DNA of 64,000 nucleotides. It comes from Whitmania pigra (Eukaryota; Annelida; Clitellata; Hirudinida; Haemopidae). The DNA is taken from assembly GCA_021613335.1 (NCBI GenBank), contig JAJTWR010000398.1, positions 2,061,001-2,125,000 of the forward strand. The letters run 5' to 3'. Shown in pieces: positions 14,074 to 27,690 of this stretch. The position numbers and the translations under genes are program-made. Below the pieces are notes generated by a model. The model did no database searches, was not told where the DNA came from, and was given only the letters and a program-made list of their open reading frames with translations. Within the stretch, counting starts at the first letter, position 1. Each line of letters begins with the position of its first letter.

Positions 14074-16294
14074 CACATGGATAACAAGAATGTGACCCCT
14101 TCCAACGTCAATAACTGAATAGTTGAGATGAACCCTTTCGTGGAGTTGTTTGTCTTTACTGCTCTTTTCCAGTTCCATAGAGAATTCACTCTCGCTGTCC
14201 TGGATTTCCACTTCACCCTGGTGCAAACGATTACCATTTGTATTCTATTCAATATTTAGTTAACTGATATTAATCGCTTGGGGTCTTTGTTTTTGTGAAG
14301 GCCCATATCACATTATTCAGTTAAGGAGTTAAGTTAAAAGAGATATTAATTTAGTTAGCATAGAGATGTACGATAATATAAAGTAAAATAATATAATTTA
14401 ATATGATATAATATAGTATAAATGATCAATTACATTTTAAGAATCACAAATCTTTACAGTAAAAATAAAGCGTCATTTATGTTAGTATTTTTCAGGCAAG
14501 CATCAAAATATTAATGACACCAATAATATTATCCACAACAATAATTACACCAATAATATTATAACTTCAGAATATCGTTATGTTTTATTTTCTCAAATGT
14601 TTTTTATAAACGTTTTTTTTTTAAATCAAATACTCGATATTCGTAAATTGTTACGAAAAATTAATTGTCTTATTCATACAATTAATAACAATAAATAATT
14701 AATAAAACCAAGTAATCATTCGAAACTTTATAACTAAATGCACATCACTGAGAAATTGAACTTTCGAGATGAAAAAAATAAATAAATCTTAAAGCCATGT
14801 ACTTAAAGAGAAGTTCTCTGGACAATGCCTTTCAATTTCTCGAGGAGATTACAAGTCAAACACCAGAGCGCAGACTCCATCAACTCCAGCTTGCATGCGA
14901 TTGAAATGGTTGAATGTTTTCAATTTTTCCAGACAATTACAAGGATCTCGGAGCTCTTGGAAAAAACATGGCAGCACGTGGAATCACGTGGAAATGATGA
15001 TGGCTCTGACGTCCAATCGGATGTGCCGTCGCCTCTATGAGAAATGACGAGAGTCAAAATAATTGGAAAATTTCCCTTTTCCTCATCTACGCCTAGCTGT
15101 CCAGCTTAATGGTTTGTAATCTGGCTGCCTGACTTTCCATTTTCCAGTGTCAATCCGCTCGGTGGAAGTCGTACATCGGCGTCTGCTGCTCGAGCGGAGT
15201 TAATTGAATGATATCGGGACAACGATAGCAGCAGGTTGTGCACATTTCCGAGGGAAAAGTTCGAAAACGGAAAAACGAAAAACGGCCGATCTAATGATGG
15301 CCGAAAACTCGTTTAAGAGCAGAGTCGGCAATCTATAGCCGGTCGGCATGCATCTGATGGCGTTGATAAAATTTTCATACTCTCACGTGCGCTGATTGGC
15401 CCATACCAGACTGGCTTTCGTCCCATGTGCGGCCCTTAAGTAGGAACCCGAATGCGAGCCCATTTGCCCTTTTCGGAACAGCTAATGTTAAATGTGAAGC
15501 TCAAACCGACCCATCAAGTCAGGAAGCGGGTTCTGGCAACAGATTACGACCTCATAATACGGTCGATACTTGCGTGCCCTGCAATCCAAGGCCAGTAATT
15601 AATCACTGAGCATTGATTACGACCTATGGACTGGTGGACAATTTGTTAGTTCCTGAATCTCCATATTTTCCGATTCAGAATTATTCCAACCGCGAGGGCA
15701 TAAACGCGTCGAGCGAAAGAAAATGATTTAGCAAGATTGATGACAGTCCCGAGAATCTATGAGCTAGGAGAACTTGGAGATATATTCGTGACAGCTTATT
15801 CGGTATTAATTTTCGTCCTTTTTTTTTATTTCTTTTTTTTTTTTTTTAAATCAAAATTTCGAAAGTAATCTTCGAAGAAAGTGGAATAAAACTTTTAAAA
15901 GAAATAATTATTTTTATCTTTTTTTTATTTTTCTAAAAATATTATCATATTTGAAACTAAAAATAATATTATATTTGAAACTAAAAATTATCATATTTGA
16001 AATGTGATTACGCCGACGATCAGCAGTCAGTTCAATTTATTAATTTTTTTTTTTATTGATTTATTTATCATTTTATGATGATTGTGATATCGTTTTAGAT
16101 TTTAAAAAAATACATTTTCAAGGTAGAATAAAGACATTTTTCGAGTTCGTGCGATAATTTTAAATTTTTCAAACAATGAAAACAGATTCTCATCATTCGG
16201 ATCTGATAAAACACCTCTCATTGCCACAACTTTCATTGTCATTTTATGCAGCTTTTGGTGCTCAAGAAGCACTTTCAACTCGATTTTTGCAAAG
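14074..16294 (-). CDS. Two linked exons of an unrecognised gene, possibly continuing the 22.3-kb exon
   Basis: Exon 16114-16294 has a strong pyrimidine tract and acceptor (TTTTTACAG) and donor AAT|GTATTT. It encodes 60 residues (FAKIELKVLLEHQKLHKMTM ... RTRKMSLFYLEN). Exon 14074-14217 has acceptor TTGCACCAG and donor GTG|GTTCGT (an alternative end is 14077). It encodes 48 residues (GEVEIQDSESEFSMELEKSS ... VIDVGRGHILVIHV). Both join in phase 0 and read as ordinary soluble protein with alternating beta-type segments, unlike the low-complexity translations around them. I cannot name the family. The 5' phase (one base, then TTT) requires an upstream exon ending in phase 2, which I did not find. 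No downstream exon or stop was identified to the left of 14 kb. Confidence 0.42.
15100..15720. other. GC-richer non-repetitive segment without an assignable gene
   Basis: This block stands out from the AT-rich flanks and contains CACGTG-like and ATTGG motifs (near 15383-15400) and several GCCGATC/GCCGGTC stretches. A short open frame (15427-15609) is not convincing as a gene. It may be regulatory or part of an unrecognised exon cluster near the minus-strand exons at 14.1 and 16.2 kb. Confidence 0.2.
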
Positions 16295-17832
16295 CTGTAA
16301 AAAAAAAATTTAATCCTCAAATAATAAACAAACAGACACAACAAACAAAATAAACAAAACAAAACGAAACATCCACAATCCATTCCACGAAGCCACGTGG
16401 TCAGGATAATTTATTCCATGCATTCGGTACAAACGATGGAACAGTTGCCTGCTGAAAACGGTCGAAATGGACAATTTCATCCCTCTATTTGCACCGTCCG
16501 GAATGGAAGGCATCTCTCAGGGGCATGAAAACCTCTATAAAATATTCATCATTCTGGAATGAATGGATTTGCGATCAATGAGGCATTTTCCAATATTGGA
16601 AAACAATTGAGAAATGATCGCGCATATTTTTTGCGATTGAATCATGTTTCGGTCTGTAATGGCTGTTCGTCATTTGCGATGGCAACCATTGCTAAACAAA
16701 ATTTTATTATTAATTTCGTAATTATTAACAAAATTATTCATTCTTTAAGTAGATGGTCGAGAAATAATCACTGAAAATATTAATCAATAAAAATCACAAG
16801 TGATATTATCATCATTAATATATTGTAATATATTATTTCTTAATGAATGACTAATTTTCCTCAATACAATACAATGAAATCAATGAATTTGAAAAACAGA
16901 AACAGCTTCTTTCTTGTTCGCGATTTCCTTTTCGTGGAAATTTATTCGAAACTTCCCTCAGCAACTGCATCCTTTTCTCAACATCCTCAGAAATCTCGTT
17001 TCTTAAATGTTTCTTTTGTCCTTCTGTGATTTGTATCGATTCACTTTGAATCCTTTCGTCTTTAAATACTTTTAAAATACTTTTAAAATATTTTTTTATT
17101 TTTTTTATTATTACTTTGTAACTATGTGAAATGTCTTCTAAAGATTAATTGTTTTACTTTTCTTTTCTTTTTTTATTTGCAAATAATTTAAAATCAACAT
17201 GAATATCTTGTTCTGCTTCTCCTCTCGTGTTTGTAAGAAGCCAATTTTTCATCCCCTTTATCGGTTAAGATGCTCTCAATGACCCCACAATTGTCTCGCA
17301 GCAGACGTTCTTCTGTCTCGGGTCAATTTGTTCTGTTAGTTCCCGCCCTTCCCAACGCAATCTCTTTTCAGTCTTATTTATTCTTATGTCATTCTTTTTG
17401 CTACTGTTTCCATCAATCAGTCCGTGAACAAAATCTTAATTTTTCACTTGCCAAGTTTCCACTTCTTACCAACAACAACAACAGGCAAGACACAACCACA
17501 ACAACAACAACAGACAAGAAACAACAACAGCAGACAAGACACAACAACAACAACGATGATCACTTTGAAGCACCGAGGAATGACAAAAAAAAAATAGCTA
17601 ATGCAAAACTTTGATTAAATTCGATGCCATTCGCATATCTAGAAGGTCATGTGATCGCGAAAAAGAGCGCGAATATGGTCGACCAAAATGATTGCGAACG
17701 TCGATGCTATTTCAATGGAAGAACGTTTTCCTTGTCGTTGAACTTTTAATGGAACCTAACTGCAAGGAGTTTTAATGGAATCGTGACCTATCTATGAATG
17801 GGTGCTGATATCTTTATATGGCGTGTGTCTGT

Positions 17833-17912
17833 TGTCCCTGTGAGCACTTGTCCCTGTGAGCACTTGTCTCTGTGGGCACTTGTCCCTGTGGGCACTTGTC
17901 CCTGTGGGCACT
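17833..17912. repeat. 16-bp minisatellite, five copies
   Basis: The unit TGTCCCTGTGGGCACT occurs five times in exact register, with G/A and C/T variants, followed by a partial TGTGCTTCC. Confidence 0.9.
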
Positions 17913-18781
17913 TGTGCTTCCCTCTTTCTTCTCCAAATGGATTTAAAAATTTACAAATTAACTGCGCTCAACTTCTTTGAAGATTTTCAGTAAATTTAAA
18001 AAAAAATATCTTTTTATTATTTGAGTTAATTAATTTAATTATGTGACGAACTGCTCTCTTAATTAGTTAATTATAATTTACACTCAGAAGATTAATTATT
18101 GAACAGTCTTGGAAATCTACAACAGTTCGAGTGCCTTCAAAGGTATTTCCAATACTTTTTTAAGCTCATTTCGATCCCCTTTAAACTTTCGAATCTGATG
18201 ATCAAAGCTCTGCTAAAGACTTCATTCCAAACTCAAAATAAGCTAAATTGACTGAAATGTCCTTAAAAAAATTTCTCAAATAAACTTTTCACGAAATTCG
18301 CGAATTGTTTACTTAATTACATGGTATTTCTGGCCTAAAACCTTTACGGAAAAACCGTTCTAAATTACGGAAATTGAAATTGTCTCTTAAATCATGTTTA
18401 TTTTTTAAATATTCAAAATTTTCAGAAAAAGTTTTGATTTTTAAACTTTCATATTTCTTATCACTGTCAGATTTTAAAAAAGATATTCATTAATTAATAT
18501 GTTATTTTATAAAATCATGAAGATTTACAAGAGAAATATTCACTAATTAATATTATATTATTTTATAAAATCATGAACATTTACTTAATTGTTGACTAAC
18601 AGGATAAATACACAAGGATTAAGTCTATAACCTCACATTGAATTTTGTTAAAAAATATTTTTTTGGTTTCAGCATTTTGTCGCCGTTTTTGCAAGTTTTC
18701 AATTCGTTTGGTTAACATTCTTAAAATGTATTTTAATTTCTAATAATTCTTGAAATCTTGATTTGTCTAATAAACAGTAAT

Positions 18782-18925
18782 TATAATAAATTAATGTAAC
18801 ACTATCATGAATACATAAACATTAATTGTAATAAATTAATGTAACACTATCATGAATACATAAACATTAATTACAATAAATTAGTGTAACAATATCATGA
18901 ATATATAAATATTAATTACAATATT
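18782..18925. repeat. About 49-bp minisatellite, three copies
   Basis: The unit is about AATAAATTAATGTAACACTA plus TCATGAATACATAAACATTAAT-type sequence; the third copy is more diverged. It lies just before the SINE. Confidence 0.8.
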
Positions 18926-18952
18926 TTACAAATTTAAAACCAACAACTCTAG

Positions 18953-19145
18953 GCCTTCATTGTAACTTCATTTATATAGCGCCATAAGCATAGCGTCAGA
19001 GGCGCTTCTTGTAACCATTTATATAGCGCTCCTTCCCAAGGGCGCTGGCGGCAGTGCAGGCTGGGTTTCGAACACGACACATTACGACTGTTGCCATTAC
19101 CGCCGTATGCAGGCACGTAACCCATTCGGCTAACCTGCACGCCCC
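18953..19145 (-). mobile_element. tRNA-derived SINE, minus strand
   Basis: Read on the minus strand, the element begins GGGGCGTGCAGG. It has an A-box-like TTAGCCGAATGGG (19121-19133) and a B-box-like GTGTTCGAAACCC (19063-19075), the internal RNA polymerase III promoter of a tRNA-like head. A GC-rich body follows (CCGCCAGCGCCCTTGGGAAGG). The tail is a repeated GCGCTATATAAATG...GTTACAA motif flanking a small hairpin-forming GCGCC...AGAGGCGC. It is clearly more GC-rich than its surroundings. Cloverleaf pairing is degenerate, so it is not a functional tRNA gene. Related tail fragments occur at 8724-8762, 26082-26118 and 61421-61470. Confidence 0.72.
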
Positions 19146-20298
19146 ATAGAAATGATTTTGTTTTTATGATTCGTAGTTTTAAAATGTCTCACAAATTGGC
19201 TTGAATCATAGCTAGATAATAATTAACATTAATTATTTTAATACATTAATTTTTTTTTTTGTCAAGCGAAAGATTTTAAATTCTTTACCATTTCCTGCAG
19301 TATAAAAAACATTTATCAGAAAATGCATTAATCATCTCATTCGTGCTTCAGATATCGAAATGAAGAAAGTTCTTGAGAAAGAAAAAAGCATTAAATTGCA
19401 TCAAGTGCAAATTCATTTACGCAATTACTTGCCTATTTGCCTATTTGCCCACTCCCTCACAAGCAGCCGTCACTCTCTTATCTCATTTTACTGCTTACAA
19501 CACGCCTGGAAGGACAATCCCAAGTCCGTAGATCAAGCTCCACAAAACCCTCCATCACCCTATTATCGTCCAACTCCAATCGAATACCCGTCCGGCAATA
19601 ACAGGCCGCGGGAAAACGATGCTAAACGCAGACGAATGTCGCGATGCTAGATTTCAAATAAAAAGAACACGAATTAATTTTTCCATGGAAAAAAAAAAGA
19701 TTTCTCTTCTCTTCTTTTTAACTCTGGAATTGTTTTCCAGAATTTTTCAAAGTTCAAAGATCACTTTCAAACTCCGTCCAATCCATGAGGGTCTATCTTT
19801 TGCCGAGTCGTGATCAAAGTTGCATCAGCGAATTGAGCATTGACATTCCAGCAGAATGAGTCTTGCTCCTTACTGCTGATTAATTTTGATTCCATCTATT
19901 TTTATAATTTAATTTTTTTTTAAATTTTCTTTAAGGTCAGAAACGATGCTAGTAACAATATTATTAGCATTAATATTAATTTAGATAAAGGTAAATTTAT
20001 AAAAGGTAAAGATTTACCAGAAATACGGACATTCGAAAATTCGAGATGAATGCGACTTTAGATTTTAAATTACGATTCTTAATAATGACAATCATATTAC
20101 ACCACAATATAATGTCATTATAATATCATTACAGCAATTGTTAAATTGTTGTTATTCTTTAGAGACTACTTTAAAACAACATGAATGATCGTCTCTACAA
20201 ACAAAAAAAAATAAATAAATAAATAAATAAAGAAAGAAATAAATAAATAAATGTCCCACATGGTGTGATTGCAGCGACTTAACACACCATTATCACCA

Positions 20299-20612
<314 letters not shown>

Positions 20613-20776
20613 CAATCGTCATCAGCATCAACTTGACCATACTGCCCCTCAAATGCTGTGCTGTTCTCAAGTCTCCGAGAAACTACTTAAGGTGTCACAT
20701 TTGCATGTTCAGAATCTCTTTGCCTCCTTAATTGGGGGCGCATGTTGGATTTTTCTGGTCGAAATTAACACAGGAG

Positions 20777-21175
<399 letters not shown>

Positions 21176-21735
21176 CAAGAAGAATATGTGAGGGACTTCA
21201 AAATGGCAACTTCAAATGGCCAGTTTATGAGAGGCGTAAATATTTCATAAGTTCAAAACATTTTAGACACTTGAGAAATTTTCATTTGGGAGATTTTTAA
21301 GAATAGTTGCTAATTTTTAAATATTTATATGACATTATTTATTATATGTTAAATTATTATTATTAATTATTTATTATAATTTAAATTATTATTTTTAAAT
21401 ATTGTTATCCTGCTTATACGACCCATGTTTGGTTTCGAGAAAGTTCTTTAATTTAATTAGTTTTTTTTATTAAGTTTAATAACTTTTTAAGTAAATAAGT
21501 TTTTTATTAAGTTTCACAAAATAGGTATTACATTTTAAAAGATGAATTTACAGGAAGAACCCTCTCTTTTCAATGGATGATAATGTGATAATAACGTGAC
21601 AAGATTTCAATAAAAGTAATTTAAAATCTTCTAAAAAAATACCTTGTTTTCAAGTTTCAAAAATTTATTGAAAATTTCTATTTTAAAACGTTTAAAAAGT
21701 TTCGAAAGTTCTTTGAAGCGAAATATTAAAAGGGA

Positions 21736-21868
21736 TTATGAGTTTTTAGTAACAAACCAATACAGGATTGTAGAAGAGAAAGATATGGAAGATTAAAAGA
21801 AATTATGAGTTTTAGTAACAAACTAATAGAGGATTGCAGAAGGAAAAGGTGTGGAAGATTAAAAATGA
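21736..21868. repeat. About 66-bp tandem duplication
   Basis: Two copies of a unit beginning TTATGAGTTTTAGTAACAAA and containing AGGATTG.AGAAG and GTGGAAGATTAAAA lie head to tail. Confidence 0.75.
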
Positions 21869-22329
21869 CGTGATGGATAGGGAAAGAGCGTGCATAACTG
21901 AGGTCTTGTTCGAACATTAAACGAATTTATTGGGTGTCACCGTCGTAAATTGACTTAATAATTCCAATATTGGCATTGGAAGAATATTGTTTGGCATTGT
22001 TTGGCCATCTAAATAAGCTAATGAGGACATTCCAATAAAACGAGCATTGATCGCCTCATTAGCATGCATTACTTGGCCAAATGAATAAATTAATTAGGTC
22101 GTTATGATGTTTTTAGCACTTACTTTGGTGACGTCATCAGAGGATGTTATCACAAGAAGTGATTAAGTCTACGAAGCCAAAATACAGAAACGTTAAAAAA
22201 AAGAGTTGCATAATTTACGAGAACAATGCAACTTGATCACCAATTAAAGAGACATGATCAAGAAAATATTTTTAAAAATTGAAAATATTTTTGTAAAAAA
22301 AAAACATTTAAAAACAAAGACAAACTCAC

Positions 22330-22584
22330 AGGAAGATTGTGCACCACGTGAACTTCGATCAAATTCCTCATTCGTCCCTCATCTCCTCTGAGGTCAAAGA
22401 CGACTGATTGGCTGTCGATGACCTCGTTGCACTTCCAACTTTCCAGTCTGAAACTGCTCCTCTCGTCCACTTTGACTGACTCCAGTTTTCCAGGTCGTTT
22501 TTTTGGCGACGATTCCAGGACGGAAAAAATTTGACCAATTTCCGCAAGGACAAACAAACAGACTAGGGCCGGTATCAGAATCAT
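22330..22584 (-). CDS. First coding exon of an unrecognised secreted or membrane protein
   Basis: On the minus strand, ATG 22584 opens MILIPALVCLFVLAEIGQIF, a hydrophobic stretch of signal-peptide type. About 64 further polar residues follow, rich in charged and beta-prone residues with one cysteine (LESWKCNEVIDSQSVVFDL). The frame ends at a good donor (CCT|GTGAGT, exon end 22330) in phase 0 after NLIEVHVVHNLP. An in-frame ATG lies seven codons upstream (22605) but would put polar residues before the signal. I do not recognise the family. The region looks like a small beta-sandwich start, but that is inference. Possible downstream exons lie at 16114-16294 and 14074-14217. The first of these needs phase 2, so at least one exon between them is missing or the exons belong to different genes. 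Confidence 0.5.
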
Positions 22585-23098
22585 GTTTCCTCCTCCTGAT
22601 TGCACGAAATGAACTTTGTTGCCCGCTGTTCACATACTTTATTTTGAGGTTAACGACTTTTTGTTTACCGCATCTTGAATTCTGAAGAGTTCTGGTTGTA
22701 GTTGTAGTGTTGAAGTTAAATTTATAATTAGTATTATTATGAACGATTGTTATAATTACGATGTAATTTCCGTAAGATTGGCAAGAATTATTGTCAAAGC
22801 GTTCATGTTTTCCGTCCAGAAATCAGTCTTAGGATGACGAAAGGAGATTAGCAGTTCTTCCTTTTAAGCGGGAAACCCTTTCCTCATTCTCTCTCTTTCT
22901 CTCTCCTGCTCCTTCCTATCTCTCCTGATTTGAGATGCCTCCGAAGACAATTTATTATTTTCGACGAGCACTCTTAGTTCTTCTTACTGGTTACAACGGG
23001 AACATCAATTACTGGCGTCCATCGATTATAAATGTTAATCGATGATAAATAAATGTTGATTTCGCTTAATCGATCCTTTGAGCTTTGCCTGTTTTTCT

Positions 23099-23131
<33 letters not shown>

Positions 23132-23205
23132 AGCTACAATATGAACAAGTGGAGACCATATTACAGAGACGATGCATTGCGGGCAGCTTGGTGATGGTTA
23201 TTATT

Positions 23206-23248
23206 ATTGTTATTATCATTATTGTTATTATTATTATTATTATTATTG

Positions 23249-23285
<37 letters not shown>

Positions 23286-23320
23286 CATTAAAATTATTAT
23301 TATTATTATTATTATATCAT
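23206..23320. repeat. (ATT)n array
   Basis: About 110 bp of ATT with GTT and ATC interruptions, flanked by CAACAA repeats at 23100-23132 and CATCAGCAG repeats to 23345. Confidence 0.85.
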
Positions 23321-23627
23321 CATCATCAGCAGCAGCAGCATCAATACTGCAGCAAAAGGAGTTCAATTTCTTGTCCACCTTCTGAAATTCTTGTCTCAAC
23401 TCATCGACAAGACAAGACTCTCGACAGGTCGTAAAATCCCCAATCGGAACATTTTCTTCCCCGCCTCGAGGTCACTAGGGCGCCTGTGAAGGACACTTAA
23501 AGCGCACTTTGGCGTGGAGTTGGGCTGATTTAAGGCTTGAGTTTCGAACGTCAGCACGGGGGACGATCATCCGAGGCTTCCATTGGAAAGGATGCTCCGT
23601 TCTCAGGTCGATTGCTTTATTGAATCG

Positions 23628-23990
23628 ATGTGTGGATGGATGGATGGATGGACGGATGGATGGGTGAGTGGGTGGATGGATAAGTGAATGGATGGGTGGG
23701 TGAGTGGATGGATGGATGGATGGATGGATGGAAGGATGGATGGATGGACGGATGAGTGGATGGATGGGTGGCTGAGTGGATGGATGGGTGGATTGATGGA
23801 TAGATGGGTGGGTGAGTGGATGGATGGACGGATGGATGGATGGATGGACGGATGGACGGATGGAAGGATGGATGGATGGACGGATGGATGGATGGACGGA
23901 TGGACGGATGGATGGATGGGTGGACGGACGGATGGATGGATGGATGGATGGATGGATGGATGGATGGATGGATGGATGGATGGATGGATA
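23628..23990. repeat. (ATGG)n tetranucleotide array, about 360 bp
   Basis: ATGG units with GGAC, GGGT and GAGT variants. Because the 12-bp codon cycle (DGWM on plus, HPSI on minus) contains no stop, all frames stay open for over 100 codons. This is a repeat, not a gene. A related block lies at 24100-24165. Confidence 0.9.
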
Positions 23991-24539
23991 AAGCTGTGAC
24001 CAAAAACATACCACAATATACGAACAATAGCGCATTTCCAAAACGCTCCACCTAGTCACGTAAAGACACTTGAATGCGAAAGTGGAAAATGTGGAAGAAT
24101 GGATGGATAGAGGGATGGATGGATGGATGGAGGGAAGGAAGGATGGATGGAGGGAGGAAGGGAGGATCGAAAAGTCACCAAGGACGCTCCCTCATTACGA
24201 GATTCGTCGAGCGAAGATGATATTTGTTTTGCCGTTATTAATTCAATGGAATGTATCTTCCATTTTTTCTTTCCACTTCTTTCCAATGTCTCACGCAGTG
24301 ATGCCACGCGATGTGCCGGGGTCATGCGGTGTCACAAGGCCTGCACGAATGTAGGGGGGTCGGTTGAAGGGATAACCCCGATCCATAACAGCCCAACAGC
24401 CCCCTGTACCCTACAACGATCGACAATGTTGAATGCGTCATGGTCCTAAATTCTCACGACTTTTGCTTTTAATGCGCCTGTTGCGTTTGTTATTCTTCTT
24501 TATTCTCCTCCGATAAAATATCATCCACAATTCCAGGAC

Positions 24540-24830
24540 GATGTCTCGACAAGAACAAGGTGCTTGTTATTCGAGCGGTTGTTCGAGCGCGCGCATTGAG
24601 AGCAGACGCCGTTGAAACACGCGGTTCTTATAAACGGATCAAATTCTCGTCTGCCTTATCCTGAAAAACGCGCCAACGGCGTCATCACCAATCATTTTCG
24701 GGAGGAGCGTTTAATATCGCCGTCTTTCAGCGCTGGCTCCGAACATTCTGACGTCATCGTGGCTGGAAAATTGATCACCCAAATTAGGAAGGAAGATGAG
24801 AAATCGTTTAGAACTCCATCAGAGAGGATG
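24540..24830. promoter_or_regulatory. CpG-richer segment with CRE palindrome, possibly regulatory
   Basis: This 290-bp stretch is clearly less AT-rich than its flanks, with GCGCGC and several CpGs, a CRE TGACGTCA at 24749-24756, a CCAAT-type box (TTGATTGG near 24838) and a TATA-like CTTATAAA near 24627. No coding frame is supported. It could be a promoter or enhancer of the unidentified minus-strand exons at 22.6 kb, 2 kb away, but that is inference. Confidence 0.2.
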
Positions 24831-25363
24831 CTTTGTTTGATTGGATGGTCATGGGTTTTTTTTTTGTGGTTGTTGGGTTTTTTGGGGGGGTGGGGAGAGG
24901 GGGGAGGAAGGGACGGTGCGTTTGTATTGTTTGTATTAAGTTAAGTTTTGTGTATGTATAATTAATAATAATATTGGTCACATAATCTATATGTTCAATT
25001 TGATTCCCACAAAATATCCCTACTCCTACCAAAATGTTTTACAATATGTGATATTCTCAACCATTCAGCCTTACTCAACAAATGAAATTATACTTTTATG
25101 ACGTCATCATCTCCGTCGTCGTCGTCGTCCTAGTCATTCGTAATGTTCCAGAGAATATTCCATGCGTAAGTTTTTCGTTTCAGTTGATTTTTTGATGAGC
25201 CTAAATCATTATTTTTGTTGTTTTAATATTTTACCATCAAAACTTTTTAACTGAATGAAGTGTTTTTGTTTCAATTTTAAGGATGAAAATGGGCAAATAA
25301 TTTTAGTAACTTTAATATTAAATTCGGTAGCCGTTATTAATATTCTTGCTAATAATCTGCATT

Positions 25364-25715
25364 CCATAATATAATATAATATAATATAATATAATATAAT
25401 ATAATATAATATAATATAATATAATATAATAATAATATAATATAATATAATATAATATAATATAATATTAATATAATATAATAATATAATATAATATAAT
25501 ATAATATATATAATATAATATAATATATATAATATAATATAATATAATATAATATAATATAATATAATATAATATAATATAATATAATATAATATAATAT
25601 AATATAATATATATAATATAATAATATAATATAATATAATATAATTAATATAATATAATAATAATATAATATAATATAATTAATATAATATAATATATAT
25701 AATATAATATAATAA
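25364..25715. repeat. (ATAAT)n pentanucleotide array, about 350 bp
   Basis: TAATA units run nearly unbroken, with occasional TATATA and AATAAT slips. It is the only long pentanucleotide array in the window. Confidence 0.9.
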
Positions 25716-26081
25716 TTTGTAATCTCGGAAGTTCATCCGCATTTGAGCATGGATGGAATAATTGTTATTTATTCCAAGAGAGAAGATACTGAGAAGAGAA
25801 AATGAGGTTTGGTGAGGGAAGCATCCGACTATTTCTTTATTGATTGAAAATCTTAGCATCTTTCTGGCCAATAATTGTATCGCCTCATCAATTATAATTA
25901 TAAATGTTATTATAATAATGCGTTGCACAGTAACTAATTATAATATTACAATCTATTGCATTCTGAAATTATTGTTACGTAATAATGCTTTGTTTTATAA
26001 TGTGCTGTTAATTCATCTGTTCATAATATTATTTTGTGTTATATTCTAACAAATTACAAATATACAAATAATATTACATAA

Positions 26082-26118
26082 TATATTTGGCACTATATGC
26101 AAATCGTCAGAGGCGCCG
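26082..26118 (-). mobile_element. Diverged SINE tail fragment
   Basis: TATATTTGGCACTATATGC followed by AAATCGTCAGAGGCGCCG resembles the tail of the 19.0-kb SINE, with the GTCAGAGGCGC core kept exactly. It is isolated in AT-rich spacer; no tRNA-like head is visible nearby. Confidence 0.4.
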
Positions 26119-26407
26119 AAATAATTTTCTAATTTACACTGTTCACTTTTCCAAGTTAATATTTTTCTCATCAAGTTTTCTTTTAACAGAGCATCTGTGT
26201 TTACGTAATGAGGTTAAAAAAGTTTCATCAACTGTTTTACAGCTTTCAAACAGAAGCCTTCATTAGTGAGAGCGTCAATGCATTGAGTGAATTTATTTAG
26301 CGCAGCTTCCGCGTCAAATGAGGATTTTCCATCAAGCACTCCAATGGAGAAGGATGCTCATTACCTTATGCTCCACTTTTGTTAGTTGCATCGCCCTCGT
26401 CGTCGTT

Positions 26408-26632
<225 letters not shown>

Positions 26633-27514
26633 GTGCCTTTTTGTGATTATTCAAAATGATTTCTTTAGCAGCTCATAAATTGATTAATTGATGAATAAAT
26701 AGGTTAATTAATAATTCCAATTATTAGACCAATAATCAACGAATAACGATTTATTTTGATTAAATTATATAATTCAGGAAGTTTTGGTTTCGAAAACATG
26801 AAGGAAAGCGAAAGTTGAAAAATTGCATGGAAAACTGGTCTGCATTATTTAAAAGCGAAACACAAAAAGGGTGTTTCGTAAAAAAAAATAAAAACTATTT
26901 GAGAACAACAGAAAACTGATGATGATGCATATTAACATATTAACAGAAAATTATGCAACAAAGGAATTATATTTTAGAACTGGCTGTTTTTCTAATTTTA
27001 ATCAGCATTCATATGTTTTACTAATAAATTAATAATTAATTAATAATTAATAATTAGTAATAAATAGTTTTAAAATGTTTTTACTAGTGGAAACAAAATT
27101 AATAAACATTGGTTTTGTGTAAAAAAAAAGTTGGGTAATAAATTTGAAAACATAAATTTATTGTTTGTTTTTTTTTACATTAAAACCTTTGAAACTTCCC
27201 AATTTGATTTGAAAAATGTTTGTGTTCAGTTTCATGACATCATCAGATATATTTATTTAAAAATTTTCAAACAAGAAATAAATATAAAATATTTAAAATT
27301 AAATAGATATAAAATCTTTAAAAATAAATAAATGTTAAATATTTAATAATTAAATAAATATTAAGTATTTTTTTTAAATGTAGGCCGTGGACATGAATTA
27401 TTTTTATCTTCCCGTGAGACTAATAAATGACCAATTACTTCCACTTTTAATTAAATTTATTTCACTTTCTTCTGCCTTTTCTTTGACAATAACACACAAA
27501 ACAAAGTTTTGAAG

Positions 27515-27690
27515 ATAATATAATTTGATAAAATAATAATTTGAAATAATATAATTTGATATAATAATAATTGGAAATAATATAATTTGAAATAATAATA
27601 ATTTGAAATAATATAATTTGAAATAATATAATTTGAAATAATAATAATTTGAAATAATATAATTTGAAATAATAATAATTTGAAAATTAC
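27515..27690. repeat. AT-rich minisatellite, 14-31-bp units
   Basis: Alternating AATAATATAATTTGAA and ATAATAATAATTTGAA units repeat about ten times. Confidence 0.75.

Noticed and set aside
19060..19135. A functional tRNA gene
   Set aside because: The A and B boxes are present but the cloverleaf stems do not pair and the sequence continues into a SINE body and tail.
19360..19650. Plus-strand frame ending NNRPRENDAKRRRMSRC, resembling a basic C-terminal exon
   Set aside because: No good acceptor or neighbouring exon was found; kept only as a weak possibility.
23475..24059. Minus-strand frames of HPSI repeats resembling a repetitive secreted protein
   Set aside because: All three frames on that strand give the same kind of repeat because the 4-bp unit has no stop. 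The DNA repeat explains it fully.
24290..24450. Cysteine/histidine motif (CAGVMRCHKACTN) resembling part of a C1 zinc finger
   Set aside because: Only a fragment matches, the remaining zinc ligands are absent and the frame has no exon borders.
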